Shown here: piece by piece, positions 17,515 through 27,870 of the stretch
Layout: the number at the start of each line of letters is the position of its first letter
Numbering within the stretch: the stretch's first letter is position 1
DNA from: Planococcus antarcticus DSM 14505
GTDB lineage: Bacteria > Bacillota > Bacilli > Bacillales_A > Planococcaceae
DNA length: 64,000 nucleotides
Assembly (NCBI RefSeq): GCF_001687565.2
Contig: NZ_CP016534.2
Coordinates: 1,740,501 to 1,804,500 of the forward strand
Reading direction: 5' to 3'
Program-made: the position numbers and the translations under genes
The notes under the pieces: model-generated
Databases searched by the model: none
Told to the model about the DNA's origin: nothing
The model's input: the letters and a program-made list of their open reading frames with translations, nothing else

Positions 17515-19937
17515 CACAAACCGAAAGATACCAAGATTTGCCACTCGAAGAAGTAATCGGCGATCGGTTTGGCCGTTACAGCAAATACATTATCCAGGAC
17601 CGGGCGCTGCCGGATGCCCGTGACGGGTTAAAACCTGTTCAGCGCAGAATTTTATATGCGATGTACCATGAAGGCAATACTAACGATAAAGCGTTTCGTA
17701 AATCGGCCAAAACCGTTGGTAACGTTATCGGCAACTATCATCCACACGGAGACAGCTCGGTTTATGAAGCGATGGTGCGATTGAGCCAGGACTGGAAAAT
17801 TCGCCATATGCTCGTTGAAATGCACGGCAATAACGGCTCGATGGATGGTGATTCACCAGCTGCAATGCGTTACACAGAAGCCCGTTTGTCTGCCATTTCT
17901 TCCGAATTGCTGCGCGACATTGATAAACGCACAGTGGATTTTATTCCGAACTTTGATGATTCCGATATGGAACCGACTGTTTTGCCGGCCCGTTTCCCGA
18001 ACCTGTTGGTCAACGGATCGACCGGTATTTCTGCCGGTTACGCCACCGATATCCCACCGCATGCGCTTCATGAAGTGCTCGATGCCGTATTGATGCGCAT
18101 GGACAATCCACAAGCGACTGTTGCTGAACTGATGACCGTCATTAAGGGGCCGGATTTCCCGACAGGCGGCATTATCCAGGGACTGGACGGCATCCGTAAA
18201 GCTTACGAAACTGGCAAAGGCAAGATCATCGTCCGTTCAAAAGCCCAAATAGAACCGTTAAAAGGCGGAAAAGAGCAAATTGTCGTTACGGAAATTCCTT
18301 TTGAAGTCAATAAAGCCAATATGATCAAGAAAATCGATGATCACCGCTTTGACCGCAAGCTTGAAGGCATCTCTGAAGTGCGGGATGAATCCGATAGAAG
18401 CGGTTTGCGCATTGTCATCGAATTGAAAAAAGATGTGCAAGCCAACGGGATTTTAAGCTATCTTTACAAAAATACCGATCTGCAAGTCAGCTACAACTTC
18501 AATATGGTCGCTATCTATAAGCGTCGTCCGACAATGATGACTTTGCAGACGATGCTGGATGCCTATATCGAACATCAGAAAGAAGTCATCACCAAGCGTT
18601 CGGAATTCGATCTGCAAAAAGCTAGTGATCGCATGCATATTGTGGAAGGCTTGATGAAAGCTTTGTCGATTCTGGATAAAGTCATCAAAACCATCCGTTC
18701 TTCAAAAGACAAACGCGATGCCAAGAACAACTTGATTGCGTCGTTTGATTTCTCTGAAGCGCAGTCCGAAGCGATTGTGTCCTTGCAATTATACCGACTG
18801 ACCAATACCGACATCACCGACCTGCAAAAAGAAGAAAACGATCTGAAGAAACTGATCGCTGAATTGACGGGTATCCTGACTAGCCCGACCAAATTGAAAA
18901 ATATCATCAAGAAAGAATTAGCAAGCATCCGTAAGCAATTCGCCGAACCACGCCGTTCGGTTATTGAAGACAAGATCGAAGAAATCACCATCACACGTGA
19001 AATCATGATTCCAAGTGAAGAAGTGGTAGTGACAATCACGAAAGAAGGCTATGTTAAGCGGACCAGTACACGTTCGCATGCGGCTTCAAACGGCAAGGAC
19101 TTTGCGATGAAAGAATCGGATTACTTGCTGTTCGAAGGCAATTTGAATACGCAGCATACGATTCTGATTTTTACCACGGCTGGGAACTTCGTTTTCCAAC
19201 CGATCAACGAGTTGCCTGATATCAAATGGAAAGATCTTGGACAGCATTTATCCAGCATCGTGCAATTGGATGCTAATGAATCTGTTCTTGCGGTTTATCC
19301 ATTCGAGAAATTTGATGCAGATGCTAGTATCCTAACCGTTTCAAAACTAGGCCAGGTCAAACGTTCGGCTTTGAAGGATTATCAGATTCAGCGCTATTCA
19401 CGCGCCATTAAGACAATGAATCTAAAATCAGACGATGCGATGATTTATGCGACATTAGTGACCAAAGAAACAGAATTATTCATCGGTACAAAGCAAGCCT
19501 ACGGTGTCCGTTTCCCACTGGACGAAGTTCCACTGACCGGACTTCGTACCGGAGGGGTCAAAGGCGTCAACTTGAAGGACGGCGACGAGGCCGTTTCAGC
19601 TGTCATGATTGACCCGGAAGTGAAGCAGGAGCTTGTGTTGATCACTCATCGCGGGGCGGCGAAGAAAATGAAGCTGCAGGAATTTGAAAGCGGCAACCGT
19701 GCGAAGCGTGGTGTTGTCATGCTTCGGGAATTAAAATCTAACCCTCACCGTGTGGTAGCTGTAATTGGCGCGACCGGAAAAGAAGAAATTATTTTGGAAA
19801 CTGCCAAAGGTATTCGAATCTCTTTGGTTGCTAATTCATTGAAAAACGTAGATCGTTATTCGAATGGTTCATTTATTGCGGATGAGGCAACAGATGGGCA
19901 AGTGAATTCTGCCTATCGTTTTGAAAGAAAAGAATAA
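17511..19937 (+). CDS. parC: DNA topoisomerase IV subunit A
   Basis: An 808-residue DNA-cleaving subunit. The catalytic tyrosine is Tyr121 ([11 protein letters not shown]) within the winged-helix domain, followed by the tower and coiled-coil and a C-terminal beta-pinwheel. The quinolone-determining stretch [11 protein letters not shown] (77-87) keeps the wild-type Ser and Glu, so no classical resistance change is visible. The start codon overlaps the parE stop (ATGA), ensuring balanced synthesis. Confidence 0.97.
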   Translation: MTQTERYQDLPLEEVIGDRFGRYSKYIIQDRALPDARDGLKPVQRRILYAMYHEGNTNDKAFRKSAKTVGNVIGNYHPHGDSSVYEAMVRLSQDWKIRHMLVEMHGNNGSMDGDSPAAMRYTEARLSAISSELLRDIDKRTVDFIPNFDDSDMEPTVLPARFPNLLVNGSTGISAGYATDIPPHALHEVLDAVLMRMDNPQATVAELMTVIKGPDFPTGGIIQGLDGIRKAYETGKGKIIVRSKAQIEPLKGGKEQIVVTEIPFEVNKANMIKKIDDHRFDRKLEGISEVRDESDRSGLRIVIELKKDVQANGILSYLYKNTDLQVSYNFNMVAIYKRRPTMMTLQTMLDAYIEHQKEVITKRSEFDLQKASDRMHIVEGLMKALSILDKVIKTIRSSKDKRDAKNNLIASFDFSEAQSEAIVSLQLYRLTNTDITDLQKEENDLKKLIAELTGILTSPTKLKNIIKKELASIRKQFAEPRRSVIEDKIEEITITREIMIPSEEVVVTITKEGYVKRTSTRSHAASNGKDFAMKESDYLLFEGNLNTQHTILIFTTAGNFVFQPINELPDIKWKDLGQHLSSIVQLDANESVLAVYPFEKFDADASILTVSKLGQVKRSALKDYQIQRYSRAIKTMNLKSDDAMIYATLVTKETELFIGTKQAYGVRFPLDEVPLTGLRTGGVKGVNLKDGDEAVSAVMIDPEVKQELVLITHRGAAKKMKLQEFESGNRAKRGVVMLRELKSNPHRVVAVIGATGKEEIILETAKGIRISLVANSLKNVDRYSNGSFIADEATDGQVNSAYRFERKE

Positions 19938-19941
19938 TTTA

Positions 19942-19982
19942 AAATCCTCCTTCTTTTATTCAAAGAGAAGGGGGATTTCTTT
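19942..19982 (+). terminator. Terminator after parC
   Basis: AAATCCTCCTTCTTTT pairs with GAGAAGGGGGATTTCTTT (with one G-U/mismatch), with a T-rich end. Confidence 0.7.
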
Positions 19983-20135
19983 ATGAATATTTAAATGGAT
20001 TCAAATGCTTATGAATGGTTAAAATTTAACGAGCTTGAATAAATATGAATAGTTTTGCGCGGGTAAAAACCTCGTAGAAGTAGAGGATGATCAAGCTCGG
20101 GCTTTGTTTGGTGAACTTTTTCGGGGGTCTTCACG

Positions 20136-20268
20136 AAATGCACGAACGCGAGTGGATATGCACGCTTTTTCGATAATACGCACGCTTGGGGAAAACCACG
20201 CACGATCCAGTTGCTGTTACGCACGTTCAGGGGGAAAATACGCAAGAAAGCCAAGGTTCTACGCATAA
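20136..20268. repeat. Degenerate ACGCACG array with about 20-bp spacing
   Basis: The heptamer (A/T)(C/T)GCACG or a close variant recurs at about 20158, 20178, 20197, 20219, 20239 and 20260, each 19-22 bases after the last, separated by A- or G-rich filler. It lies in the 500-bp gap between parC and ilvA. No gene is evident; an antisense frame through it is not convincing. Confidence 0.6.
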
Positions 20269-20449
20269 AAACACGGAGAAATATTTTCCCTATTGTTCCT
20301 CGGCTATTACCTGAAGACATGTGAGTTGAAAAAGAAAAAACTAAACTAATGTATTAAAATTTTTAGTTTAATTGTCGCAATTTTCTCACCAATTGAGCGC
20401 TTTGATGTGTTAGAGTAGTGAGATAAATAAAAACAAGAGGGTGACATCT

Positions 20450-21739
20450 ATGACTAAAACCAACATCACAGAGCTTGACAGGGAAGTGACTTTTTCAAAA
20501 GTATCTGTGGAAGAAATCATGGTTGCTAACCAAGCACTTAAGGATGTCGTCATCAAGACGCCATTGCAAAAAAATGAGCTGCTGTCCGCACGATATGGCT
20601 GCAATGTTTACTTGAAGCGCGAGGATTTGCAGGTAGTTCGATCCTTTAAGCTACGTGGTGCCTATAATTTCATCCGCAGCTTGAATGCTCCGGAACGCGC
20701 CAAAGGAGTGGTATGTGCAAGCGCCGGCAATCATGCACAAGGTGTCGCTTACTCATGCTTTGCACTCGGCATCGAAGGGAAAATCTTTATGCCACTGACG
20801 ACGCCACGCCAAAAAGTGTCGCAGGTCAAACGTTTTGGGGGTGACAAGGTATCGGTTGTCTTGACAGGAGACTCCTTTGACGACTCTTTTACAGCGGCGA
20901 TGGAATATTGTACAGAAGAAGAAAAAATCTTTGTTCATCCTTTTAATGACAACCGCATCATTGCAGGACAAGGAACGGTTGCTGTGGAAATTCTCAATGA
21001 TATGCAGGAATCGGTCGATTATTTGTTTTGTGCAATTGGCGGCGGCGGATTGGCGTCAGGCGTAGGCTCTTACCTAAAAGGCATCAGCCCTTCGACTAAA
21101 CTGATTGGCGTCGAACCAGCGGGGGCTGCCGGCATGAAAACTTCGCTGGCCAATGGTCAAGTGACGCGCCTCGACACGGTTGATACCTTTGTTGACGGGG
21201 CTGCGGTCAAACAGGTCGGTGATCTTTCCATGGCTATCTGTTCCGAGGTACTAGATGACATCGCACTGGTCCCAGAAGGCAAGGTCTGCACAACCATTTT
21301 GCAGCTGTATAACGAAAATGCCATAGTCGCAGAACCAGCTGGCGCTTTGTCCATAGCCGCTCTTGATTTCTATAAAGATGACATTAGAGGCAAAAACGTG
21401 GTATGCGTCATCAGTGGGGGCAATAACGACATTGAGCGGATGCAGGAAATAAAGGAAAAGTCCTTGATCTATGAAGGGCTCAAGCATTATTTCATCGTCA
21501 CATTCCCGCAACGTGCAGGCGCACTTCGCAAATTTATGGAACAAGTGCTGGGTGAAACCGATGACATCACCCATTTCGAATACACGAAACGAACAAACCG
21601 CGAAGAAGGCCCGGTTCTAGTCGGCATCGAACTGAAATGCCGAGAAGACTATGAACCACTCGTCAAACGCATGGCAGAAAATGGTTTTCCGTACAAAGAT
21701 ATCAATAATGATTCCCTGCTGTTTAATTTATTGATTTAG
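20450..21739 (+). CDS. ilvA: Threonine dehydratase (threonine deaminase), biosynthetic type
   Basis: A 429-residue PLP enzyme. The Schiff-base lysine is in VVRSFKLRGAYN, phosphate-binding loop GGGGLASGVG, and a C-terminal ACT-like regulatory domain begins near YEGLKHYFIVTFPQRAGALRKF. It converts threonine to 2-oxobutanoate plus ammonia for isoleucine synthesis and is expected to be inhibited by isoleucine through the ACT-like domain. AAGAGGG lies eight bases before the ATG at 20450. It is monocistronic and away from other ilv genes. Confidence 0.93.
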   Translation: MTKTNITELDREVTFSKVSVEEIMVANQALKDVVIKTPLQKNELLSARYGCNVYLKREDLQVVRSFKLRGAYNFIRSLNAPERAKGVVCASAGNHAQGVAYSCFALGIEGKIFMPLTTPRQKVSQVKRFGGDKVSVVLTGDSFDDSFTAAMEYCTEEEKIFVHPFNDNRIIAGQGTVAVEILNDMQESVDYLFCAIGGGGLASGVGSYLKGISPSTKLIGVEPAGAAGMKTSLANGQVTRLDTVDTFVDGAAVKQVGDLSMAICSEVLDDIALVPEGKVCTTILQLYNENAIVAEPAGALSIAALDFYKDDIRGKNVVCVISGGNNDIERMQEIKEKSLIYEGLKHYFIVTFPQRAGALRKFMEQVLGETDDITHFEYTKRTNREEGPVLVGIELKCREDYEPLVKRMAENGFPYKDINNDSLLFNLLI

Positions 21740-21920
21740 GGAATTGACAGCCTTTTGATCATCCAGACTTACTTGAATAAACAGGCGTTTTGCAATGTGC
21801 ATTAGCACAAAGGCGAACGCTTGTTTAACGTTTTAAATAGCTGAAAAAACTGGAAATCGACAGCTGTCAGGGTTTTTTGAATGGTACGGTGAAGTCAACT
21901 AAAGAGACGGGGTGGGACAA

Positions 21921-22481
21921 GTGGAAAAACGGTGTTTATGGGCGCAAAGCAATATGCTCATGCAGAACTATCACGACGAAGAATGGTGCAAGCCGAGCTG
22001 GGATGATCGATATATTTTCGAAATGCTGATACTAGAAGGCGCTCAAGCCGGTCTATCCTGGAATATCGTGTTATCCAAGCGCAACGCTTACCAGGAGGCT
22101 TTTGATCATTTTGACATTGCGCATTGTGCGGAGCTGACAGATGCGAATCTGTTGTCCATAAAGGAAAATTGTGCAGTAATCAAGCATGGTGCAAAGCTTC
22201 AATCAGTCCGTACAAATGCCCAGGCGGTGCTAAGTATCTTGAAAGAGTGGGACAGTTTTGCTGAGTTCCTGTGGAGCTATACAGACGGCAAGACAATCCA
22301 CAACAATTGGGAGACCGATAGACAGATTCCCGCTCAGTCCTCAGTATCGGTTCAGCTTAGCAAAGATTTGAAAAAGCGGGGCTTCAAGTTTGTAGGGCCT
22401 GTGACGACATACTCTTTCATGCAGGCCATTGGGATGATCAATGATCATATCAAAGATTGTGAATACCGTACGCAAAATTAA
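21921..22481 (+). CDS. tag: DNA-3-methyladenine glycosylase I
   Basis: A 186-residue Tag-type glycosylase. The conserved RCLWAQ near the N-terminus, YHDEEWCKPSWDDRYIFEMLILEGAQAGLSW, and KRGFKFVGPVTTYSFMQAIGMINDH are family hallmarks. The zinc-snap residues appear kept in part (N-terminal Cys; later HIKDCEY). It excises 3-methyladenine from alkylated DNA. GTG at 21921 has GACGGGG eight bases upstream and gives the usual M-x-x-RC start. Confidence 0.92.
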   Translation: MEKRCLWAQSNMLMQNYHDEEWCKPSWDDRYIFEMLILEGAQAGLSWNIVLSKRNAYQEAFDHFDIAHCAELTDANLLSIKENCAVIKHGAKLQSVRTNAQAVLSILKEWDSFAEFLWSYTDGKTIHNNWETDRQIPAQSSVSVQLSKDLKKRGFKFVGPVTTYSFMQAIGMINDHIKDCEYRTQN

Positions 22482-22495
22482 TGCGAAACAAATTA

Positions 22496-22533
22496 AAGAA
22501 CAGAGAAGCCGAGTCATTGCTTCTCTGTTCTTT
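22496..22533 (+). terminator. Terminator after tag
   Basis: AAAGAACAGAGAAGC pairs with GCTTCTCTGTTCTTT, then T-rich sequence. Confidence 0.85.
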
Positions 22534-22711
22534 TTCGTTTCCACAAGGAATTTCCAGATAAATGCAGAATACAGGTAAAGAAGGTAAGTAAGATGTACAC
22601 AAAAAAAGATGGAAATAAAAGGGGAGAATTTCATTGGAACAGTTTGATCGCCATCCTTGTATTTGTTACAAGCCTATCGTTTTCCCCAACCCGGTGCCTG
22701 GAAGAACCGCC

Positions 22712-23140
22712 CTATTCGTCTCGCCAGTTGATCTGTAACTGCTGAAGGTGAGCGGTCAATTCGGTATCCAAATCAAGGAGACAAACAGTGAAATCTTGAA
22801 CGTTCAGCAATTCGATTCCATGTCTATATAAGCTGTAATGCCAAAGATAGCTCATATCTTTGGTAGGATCTTGGTGGTTAAAGTCCATAATCAACTTTCG
22901 TATGGAATCATCCAGACTGCCAAAATAAATCGAGTTGTCTTCCATATTTAGCCAATGACTCACTTTTAAATCGGACACGGATTCGAATTCGGGTCTTCCG
23001 TTCAATAAAAAATTTTCGGGGGCGTATTCTCCGTTTGGGAACACGACATTAAACTCATCCGCCAAGCCGAGCGCGACATTCAAAAGCTCGTCCCAGCGCA
23101 AGGACAACTCAATGCTTTGGATCACTGCAAATTTAATCAT
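22712..23140 (-). CDS. Conserved-looking protein of unknown function
   Basis: A 142-residue soluble, acidic protein (MIKFAVIQSIELSLRWDELLNVALGLADEF...). It has no signal or membrane segment. A GAGG site precedes the ATG. I do not recognise the family; the composition, with alternating helices and W/Y-rich patches, resembles small immunity-type proteins, but this is only an impression. It stands alone between tag and fbp. Confidence 0.6.
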   Translation of the reverse strand: MIKFAVIQSIELSLRWDELLNVALGLADEFNVVFPNGEYAPENFLLNGRPEFESVSDLKVSHWLNMEDNSIYFGSLDDSIRKLIMDFNHQDPTKDMSYLWHYSLYRHGIELLNVQDFTVCLLDLDTELTAHLQQLQINWRDE

Positions 23141-23470
23141 ATCAATTACCTCATTTTCTCTGAATGGATGGATTGCCTCCGTTTTCGGAAAGCTTTTCGC
23201 TGTTCTGTTTTTTCTACTAGAGCTTACAAGGTTTCTCCTGTAAACTGAGTCATAAGGAAGACTCTTTTTTCGTGAATTAGTTAACGCGACCTATTTGCTT
23301 AATGATACGATTAATTCTATCCAAATAAAACCAGATTATTAAAGTCATGTGCATATATTTACTGTTAGCTTGGCCAGCTGCTGATCCTGAATTTTCAATC
23401 TTTATCTTATCCGTTTCTATCGTTCCGATGCATGGAAGAATGGAAGCGAGACGCGAAGGGGGATTACGTG
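23141..23470. other. Intergenic region before fbp
   Basis: AT-rich gap between divergent genes. It must contain promoters for both, but I see no clear consensus, riboswitch or repeat. Confidence 0.4.
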
Positions 23471-25405
23471 ATGTTGAATTTAAAATATTTGGATTTGTTA
23501 GCGCAAAAATATGACTGCGAAGAAAAAGTCGCGACTGAAATCATTAATCTTGAAGCCATCCTAGATCTTCCCAAAGGGACCGAACATTTTGTGAGCGATT
23601 TACACGGAGAGTTCCAGGCATTTCAACATGTGCTGCGAAACGGTTCCGGAAATGTGAAAGTGAAAATAAGAGATCTGTTCAAGAATGAGCTGAGCGAAAA
23701 AGAACTCAACGAATTTGCGACGTTGGTTTATTATCCAGAAGAAAAACTGCAATTGATCAAAAGCCACTTCACCAGCAAAAAAGAATTGCAAGCCTGGTAC
23801 ATAGAAGTTATTGAACGGCTACTGAAGCTTATTTCTTATGCAGCCTCTAAATACACACGTTCAAAACTGCGCAAAGCTTTGCCGAATCAGTTTGTCTACA
23901 TTATTGAAGAGCTGCTGTACAAAACAGATGAGTTTAAAAACAAAAAAGAGTATTACGCCAAAATGGTTGAACAAATCATCTCGCTGGGACAAGCCGATCA
24001 GCTGATTATTGGCCTTGCCTATACGACTCAACGCCTAACGGTAGATCATTTGCATGTGGTAGGTGACATTTACGACCGGGGTCCGGATCCGCATAAAATC
24101 GTGGATACACTGATCGATTATCATTCTGTGGACATTCAATGGGGAAACCACGACGTCTTGTGGATCGGTGCATATGCCGGATCGAAAGTGTGCCTGGCGA
24201 ACATTCTAAGGATTTGTGCACGCTACAATAACTTGGATATTATTGAAGATGTCTACGGCATCAACTTGCGACCACTGTTGAACTTGGCGGAGAAGTATTA
24301 CGATGACAATCCAGCTTTTCATCCGAAAAGAATTTCAGGTGAAAAAATGACGGAGCAGGAACAGCTGCAAATCACTAAAATCCATCAGGCCATTTCTGTC
24401 ATCCAGTTCAAGTTGGAAAGCCCAATTATCAAGAGGCGCCCTTGCTTTGCGATGGAAGACCGCCTGTTGTTAGAGAAAGTCGATTACGAGAAAAAGCAAG
24501 CAACCATCCACGGAAAAACCTATCCACTCGAAAACACGTGTTTTGCAACGATCAATCCAGAGCAGCCAGATGAACTATTGGAAGAAGAAAAACGGGTCAT
24601 GGATAAACTGCTGTTCTCTGTACAGCATTCAGAAAAACTGACACGGCATATGCGTTTTCTTATGAAAAAAGGCAGCCTTTATTTGAAGTACAATGGCAAT
24701 CTGCTCATTCACGGGTGCATTCCACTGGAAGAAAACGGCAATATGGAAAAAATGGAGATTGAAGGGAAGAGTTATGCCGGACGGGAATTGTTGGATCTTT
24801 TCGAACGTTATTTGCGCTATTCCTTCGCCCATCCGGAAGAAACCGATGACTTTGCGACCGATATGGTCTGGTACCTATGGACAGGAGAATACTCGTCCCT
24901 TTTCGGAAAGCGTGAAATGACTACCTTTGAGCGCTATTTTATTAAAGACAAAGAAACGCATAAGGAACGGAAAAATCCTTATTATTATTTGCGCGAAGAT
25001 GAGGAAATATGCCGCAAAATACTGGCTGAATTCGAGTTAAATCCGGATCATGGGCGTATCATCAACGGTCATACACCGGTCAAGGAGCGGGACGGGGAAA
25101 ACCCAATCAAAGCGAATGGCAAAATGTTAGTCATTGACGGTGGCTTCTCGAAAGCTTACCAGTCAACGACAGGAATTGCCGGATATACGTTGCTGTACAA
25201 TTCCTACGGCATGCAGCTAGTTGCTCATCAGCTGTTTAATTCAAAAGAAGAAGTTCTGCAAAACGGGACGGACGTATTATCCGTTAAACGGCTAGTTGAC
25301 GAGGAACTAGAGCGCAAGAAAGTCCGGGAAACGAATATTGGAGAAGGCTTGCTGCAGGAGATTTTCAATTTGAACAGTTTAAGGGAATACCGTTATATGA
25401 AGTAA
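23471..25405 (+). CDS. fbp: Fructose-1,6-bisphosphatase class III
   Basis: A 644-residue protein of the Firmicutes-specific class III family. It has the metallophosphatase motifs [12 protein letters not shown] (Asp/His), [25 protein letters not shown] and IINGHTPVK. It hydrolyses fructose-1,6-bisphosphate in gluconeogenesis. The ATG at 23471 is chosen (AAGGGGG eight bases upstream) over a longer frame from 23432; the mature start ([18 protein letters not shown]) aligns with the conserved family region. Confidence 0.95.
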   Translation: MLNLKYLDLLAQKYDCEEKVATEIINLEAILDLPKGTEHFVSDLHGEFQAFQHVLRNGSGNVKVKIRDLFKNELSEKELNEFATLVYYPEEKLQLIKSHFTSKKELQAWYIEVIERLLKLISYAASKYTRSKLRKALPNQFVYIIEELLYKTDEFKNKKEYYAKMVEQIISLGQADQLIIGLAYTTQRLTVDHLHVVGDIYDRGPDPHKIVDTLIDYHSVDIQWGNHDVLWIGAYAGSKVCLANILRICARYNNLDIIEDVYGINLRPLLNLAEKYYDDNPAFHPKRISGEKMTEQEQLQITKIHQAISVIQFKLESPIIKRRPCFAMEDRLLLEKVDYEKKQATIHGKTYPLENTCFATINPEQPDELLEEEKRVMDKLLFSVQHSEKLTRHMRFLMKKGSLYLKYNGNLLIHGCIPLEENGNMEKMEIEGKSYAGRELLDLFERYLRYSFAHPEETDDFATDMVWYLWTGEYSSLFGKREMTTFERYFIKDKETHKERKNPYYYLREDEEICRKILAEFELNPDHGRIINGHTPVKERDGENPIKANGKMLVIDGGFSKAYQSTTGIAGYTLLYNSYGMQLVAHQLFNSKEEVLQNGTDVLSVKRLVDEELERKKVRETNIGEGLLQEIFNLNSLREYRYMK

Positions 25406-25433
25406 GCGTTTTTTGAAACAATAGGGGCATAGG

Positions 25434-25477
25434 AAAAGGAAGAGCTGCAACGAAATCGTGCTGGCTCTTCCTTTTTT
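25434..25477 (+). terminator. Terminator after fbp
   Basis: AAAAGGAAGAGC pairs with GCTCTTCCTTTT followed by Ts. Confidence 0.8.
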
Positions 25478-25536
25478 GTGTCTGCATGTAAATAATTGAA
25501 TCTAAACAATATAACATCTTTGTTATGAATATTCCG

Positions 25537-25640
25537 CAAACTAGCTCCGCTTTCCTGCGGGCTTGCGCCAAACTAACTCGGACTTACAGCCCGAGTGGAT
25601 TTCGGCACTTTGTTTTCCCGCGGGAGTCTCCACTAGTTTG
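25537..25640. repeat. Nested inverted-repeat element, copy A
   Basis: Outer arms CAAACTAG (25537) and CTAGTTTG (25633) enclose a CCTGCGGG / CCCGCGGG pair and an inner hairpin with ACTCGG and CCCGAGT. Conserved blocks include CCGAGTGGATTTC, AGTCTCC and TTTGCTCC. A second copy with different but again matching outer arms lies near 62763. It resembles an intergenic element common in Planococcaceae (from memory). Confidence 0.75.
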
Positions 25641-25884
25641 CTCCATATTCTACTGGTTAAGCAACCTATAATGTTAGTTTTCATTAGGTAACAGATGGAA
25701 AATTCTTATAGGTGAGAGAATGGGAAATTAAAAACTGACCTCTGTAATTATTACTATCCTATAATCACTGACCGAATCCTTAGATATTGAAGACTTGTTA
25801 TGTAATAAAAATAGACACCTCATTTATTTCGAATTGGTGTCTATTTGCAGGTGTATCTACTTTTAAAATTCAATTAATTTTTCA
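25641..25884. other. Intergenic region, no gene seen
   Basis: AT-rich, with a hairpin near 25815-25850 (ACACC... GGTGTCT) that probably terminates the minus-strand DUF606 operon. Confidence 0.4.
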
Positions 25885-26376
25885 TTACCCTTTTACTGAG
25901 CCACGAACATCGAAAGACTTTCTTTTCCTTTCACGCTGTTCCAGTTTCGGTCCCAATTGAAACAGCACAATACCACTGCTGATCAACAGCACGCCGAACA
26001 GGGACTGCCAGGTGAAAGGGATTTTTTCGAGGCCGAACCAGCCGAGTGTATCCCACATCAAGCCGAAGAAAATCTGCGACACCATGATGAGGGAAATGGC
26101 ACGGCTTGGACCGAGAATCTGTACGCCTTGAGTAACACAGGCAACGACGCCAACTCCGAGAATACCACTGAACCAGAACCAAGGCTGTGCCTGGAATCTA
26201 AACAGGCCGCTCCCTTCAAAAGTCAGTCCCGCAGCCAGAGATGCCAAAAATCCGAGCAGCAAGACGAGTGCTGTAGTGTTCCAGACACTGACTCGTTTTT
26301 TGACGTTAGCATTGAATGTATTTTGAAGGCAGACAAATGCGCCGCCGAGTAACGCCAGTAAGATGCCGATTGCCAT
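25885..26376 (-). CDS. DMT-type transporter, DUF606/YdcZ family (second subunit)
   Basis: A 163-residue protein with about five hydrophobic segments (MAIGILLALLGGAFVCLQ...) typical of the half-size DUF606 family in the drug/metabolite transporter superfamily. Such proteins usually come in pairs. The partner is the gene at 27065-27490, with a Crp/Fnr regulator between. The substrate is unknown. Tight spacing (11 bases) after the regulator gene indicates one operon. Confidence 0.82.
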   Translation of the reverse strand: MAIGILLALLGGAFVCLQNTFNANVKKRVSVWNTTALVLLLGFLASLAAGLTFEGSGLFRFQAQPWFWFSGILGVGVVACVTQGVQILGPSRAISLIMVSQIFFGLMWDTLGWFGLEKIPFTWQSLFGVLLISSGIVLFQLGPKLEQRERKRKSFDVRGSVKG

Positions 26377-26387
26377 AACTTGTACTC

Positions 26388-27053
26388 CTATTCGTAAATA
26401 TTTTGAACCGCCTGAGCAAGCAGGGAGGCGCGGTCAAGGATGGTAATCCTTCCGCGTTTCTTGGTAATCCAGCCGGCCTTTTGAAATTGCAGCAAGATCC
26501 GGTTCAAATGACGATAGCTTGTGCCGATCAAGTCTGCCATGTCGACAAGGGAAGTGGCATCGAGTTTCGGCTGCGTCGGTGTCATGGACAGCAAGTAGCT
26601 GGCCAGGCGAACGTCTACCGGATAAAGCAGGTTGAAGTTCATGGCGTACGATTTCATTTCAAATTTCCGCGTAATCGTTTTCAAGAGAAACTCGAGCCAC
26701 ACGGCATTGTCTCCCATTTCTTTTCGCAGCACGTGATATGGGATCCGGATGACCCGAGTATTAGTGACCGCTTCCACCGTGTTGATGAGCGGGCAGTGCT
26801 GGACATATTCGATGTCCCCCACCAAATCGAACGGGCTTTTGAATGCCAAGATCAACCGTTTCCCTTCAGGAGACAGCATGGAAACCTTCAGTTTTCCTTC
26901 GACTAGCAGATAAAGCGTGTCGGAATCGTCTCCTTGAGACAGCAGTCGCTCACCACTGGACAACTTTTCTATGTGCATAGAATGCCGGAGCCGTTCCGGA
27001 AATATATCCGCCAGTTCGTACCGGCGAAGAAAATTGTGGATAGCTTGGTCCAT
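26388..27053 (-). CDS. Crp/Fnr-family transcriptional regulator
   Basis: A 221-residue regulator: an N-terminal cyclic-nucleotide-binding-like beta-roll (ERLLSQGDDSDTLYLLVEGKLKVSM), a dimerisation helix, and a C-terminal winged helix (SLVDMADLIGTSYRHLNRILLQFQKAGWI). It has no Fe-S cysteine cluster at its N-terminus and resembles the YeiL type. ATG at 27053 has AAGGAGG six bases upstream. It lies between two DUF606 transporter genes in one operon and probably regulates them via the palindrome at 27547-27558. Confidence 0.87.
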   Translation of the reverse strand: MDQAIHNFLRRYELADIFPERLRHSMHIEKLSSGERLLSQGDDSDTLYLLVEGKLKVSMLSPEGKRLILAFKSPFDLVGDIEYVQHCPLINTVEAVTNTRVIRIPYHVLRKEMGDNAVWLEFLLKTITRKFEMKSYAMNFNLLYPVDVRLASYLLSMTPTQPKLDATSLVDMADLIGTSYRHLNRILLQFQKAGWITKKRGRITILDRASLLAQAVQNIYE

Positions 27054-27064
27054 TGTCATCCTCC

Positions 27065-27490
27065 TTACCATTTCAAAACAATGACTCCTGCAATCATCAG
27101 CAGCAGTCCGGCAATCTGTGTCCGGCCGATTTTTTGCTTGGCCATGTCGAACCAGCCCTTGCCGTCAATCAGCACGGCCGTAACGAGCTGTGCAATCAGG
27201 AAAACTCCGATTGTCAGCGTAACACCCATGCGGTGGACAGCGGTCATATTGCTATAAAGAACAACAGCCGCCAGCATTCCGCCGGAAGCATACAGCGGTG
27301 GAACTTGCGTTAAGTTCCGGTAGGACTGATCCCGCAGCAAGAGGACAATTAAGATGGCCAGCACAAAGCCTGTAAATTGCGTCATGGTAGCTGCTTGCCA
27401 AGTGCCGATACTGTCGCTGATTGTGGCGTTGGCGACACTTTGAAACGTCAGGAAAAAACCGCCCGCCAATGCGAAAAGCATGCCTTTCAT
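27065..27490 (-). CDS. DMT-type transporter, DUF606/YdcZ family (first subunit)
   Basis: A 141-residue membrane protein (MKGMLFALAGGFFLTFQSVANATIS...) with five hydrophobic segments, the first gene of the operon. ATG at 27490 has GGTGG nine bases upstream; the ATG at 27499 would be too close to the site. Likely works with the second DUF606 protein as a heterodimeric transporter or exporter. Confidence 0.82.
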   Translation of the reverse strand: MKGMLFALAGGFFLTFQSVANATISDSIGTWQAATMTQFTGFVLAILIVLLLRDQSYRNLTQVPPLYASGGMLAAVVLYSNMTAVHRMGVTLTIGVFLIAQLVTAVLIDGKGWFDMAKQKIGRTQIAGLLLMIAGVIVLKW

Positions 27491-27546
27491 TTTGTCCATC
27501 CACCTTTCTTTCGTTTTAATGTACAGGAATATAATGGGAGCTGAAA

Positions 27547-27558
27547 GGACATATGTCC
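27547..27558. promoter_or_regulatory. Palindromic operator candidate for the Crp/Fnr regulator
   Basis: GGACATATGTCC is a perfect 12-bp palindrome, extended on one side by near-symmetric AAA/TTT. It lies 57 bases upstream of the DUF606 operon, just above a TATATT-like -10. Position and symmetry fit an activator site for the operon's own regulator. Confidence 0.45.
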
Positions 27559-27870
27559 CTTTTGATCTAGTGTAACTGAGTTGACTGAATCTGTTTGCAG
27601 AATTTACACAAACTGAAAAAAAAGCGCAATCATTTTTTATGAAACATTCAGCAGTTTGGACATGCTTATTTTCACTATAATGTAAGTATTTACTGATATC
27701 ATGCACATCCCCAAAAATCGTTAGCATAGCATGTTCGTTTAAAATTTATCAGCCTTTGCAAAAATTTGTATGGTAAAATACTGACATAATATCTTGATGA
27801 AATCGAACGGTTTATCCAAAAAAATGTAGAAATCTTCATTTCATGATGATCAAGAGCGGAGTGAGTAGCC

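Noticed and set aside
17511..17600. Quinolone-resistance change in ParC
   Set aside because: The key [11 protein letters not shown] stretch is wild type at the usual Ser and Glu positions.
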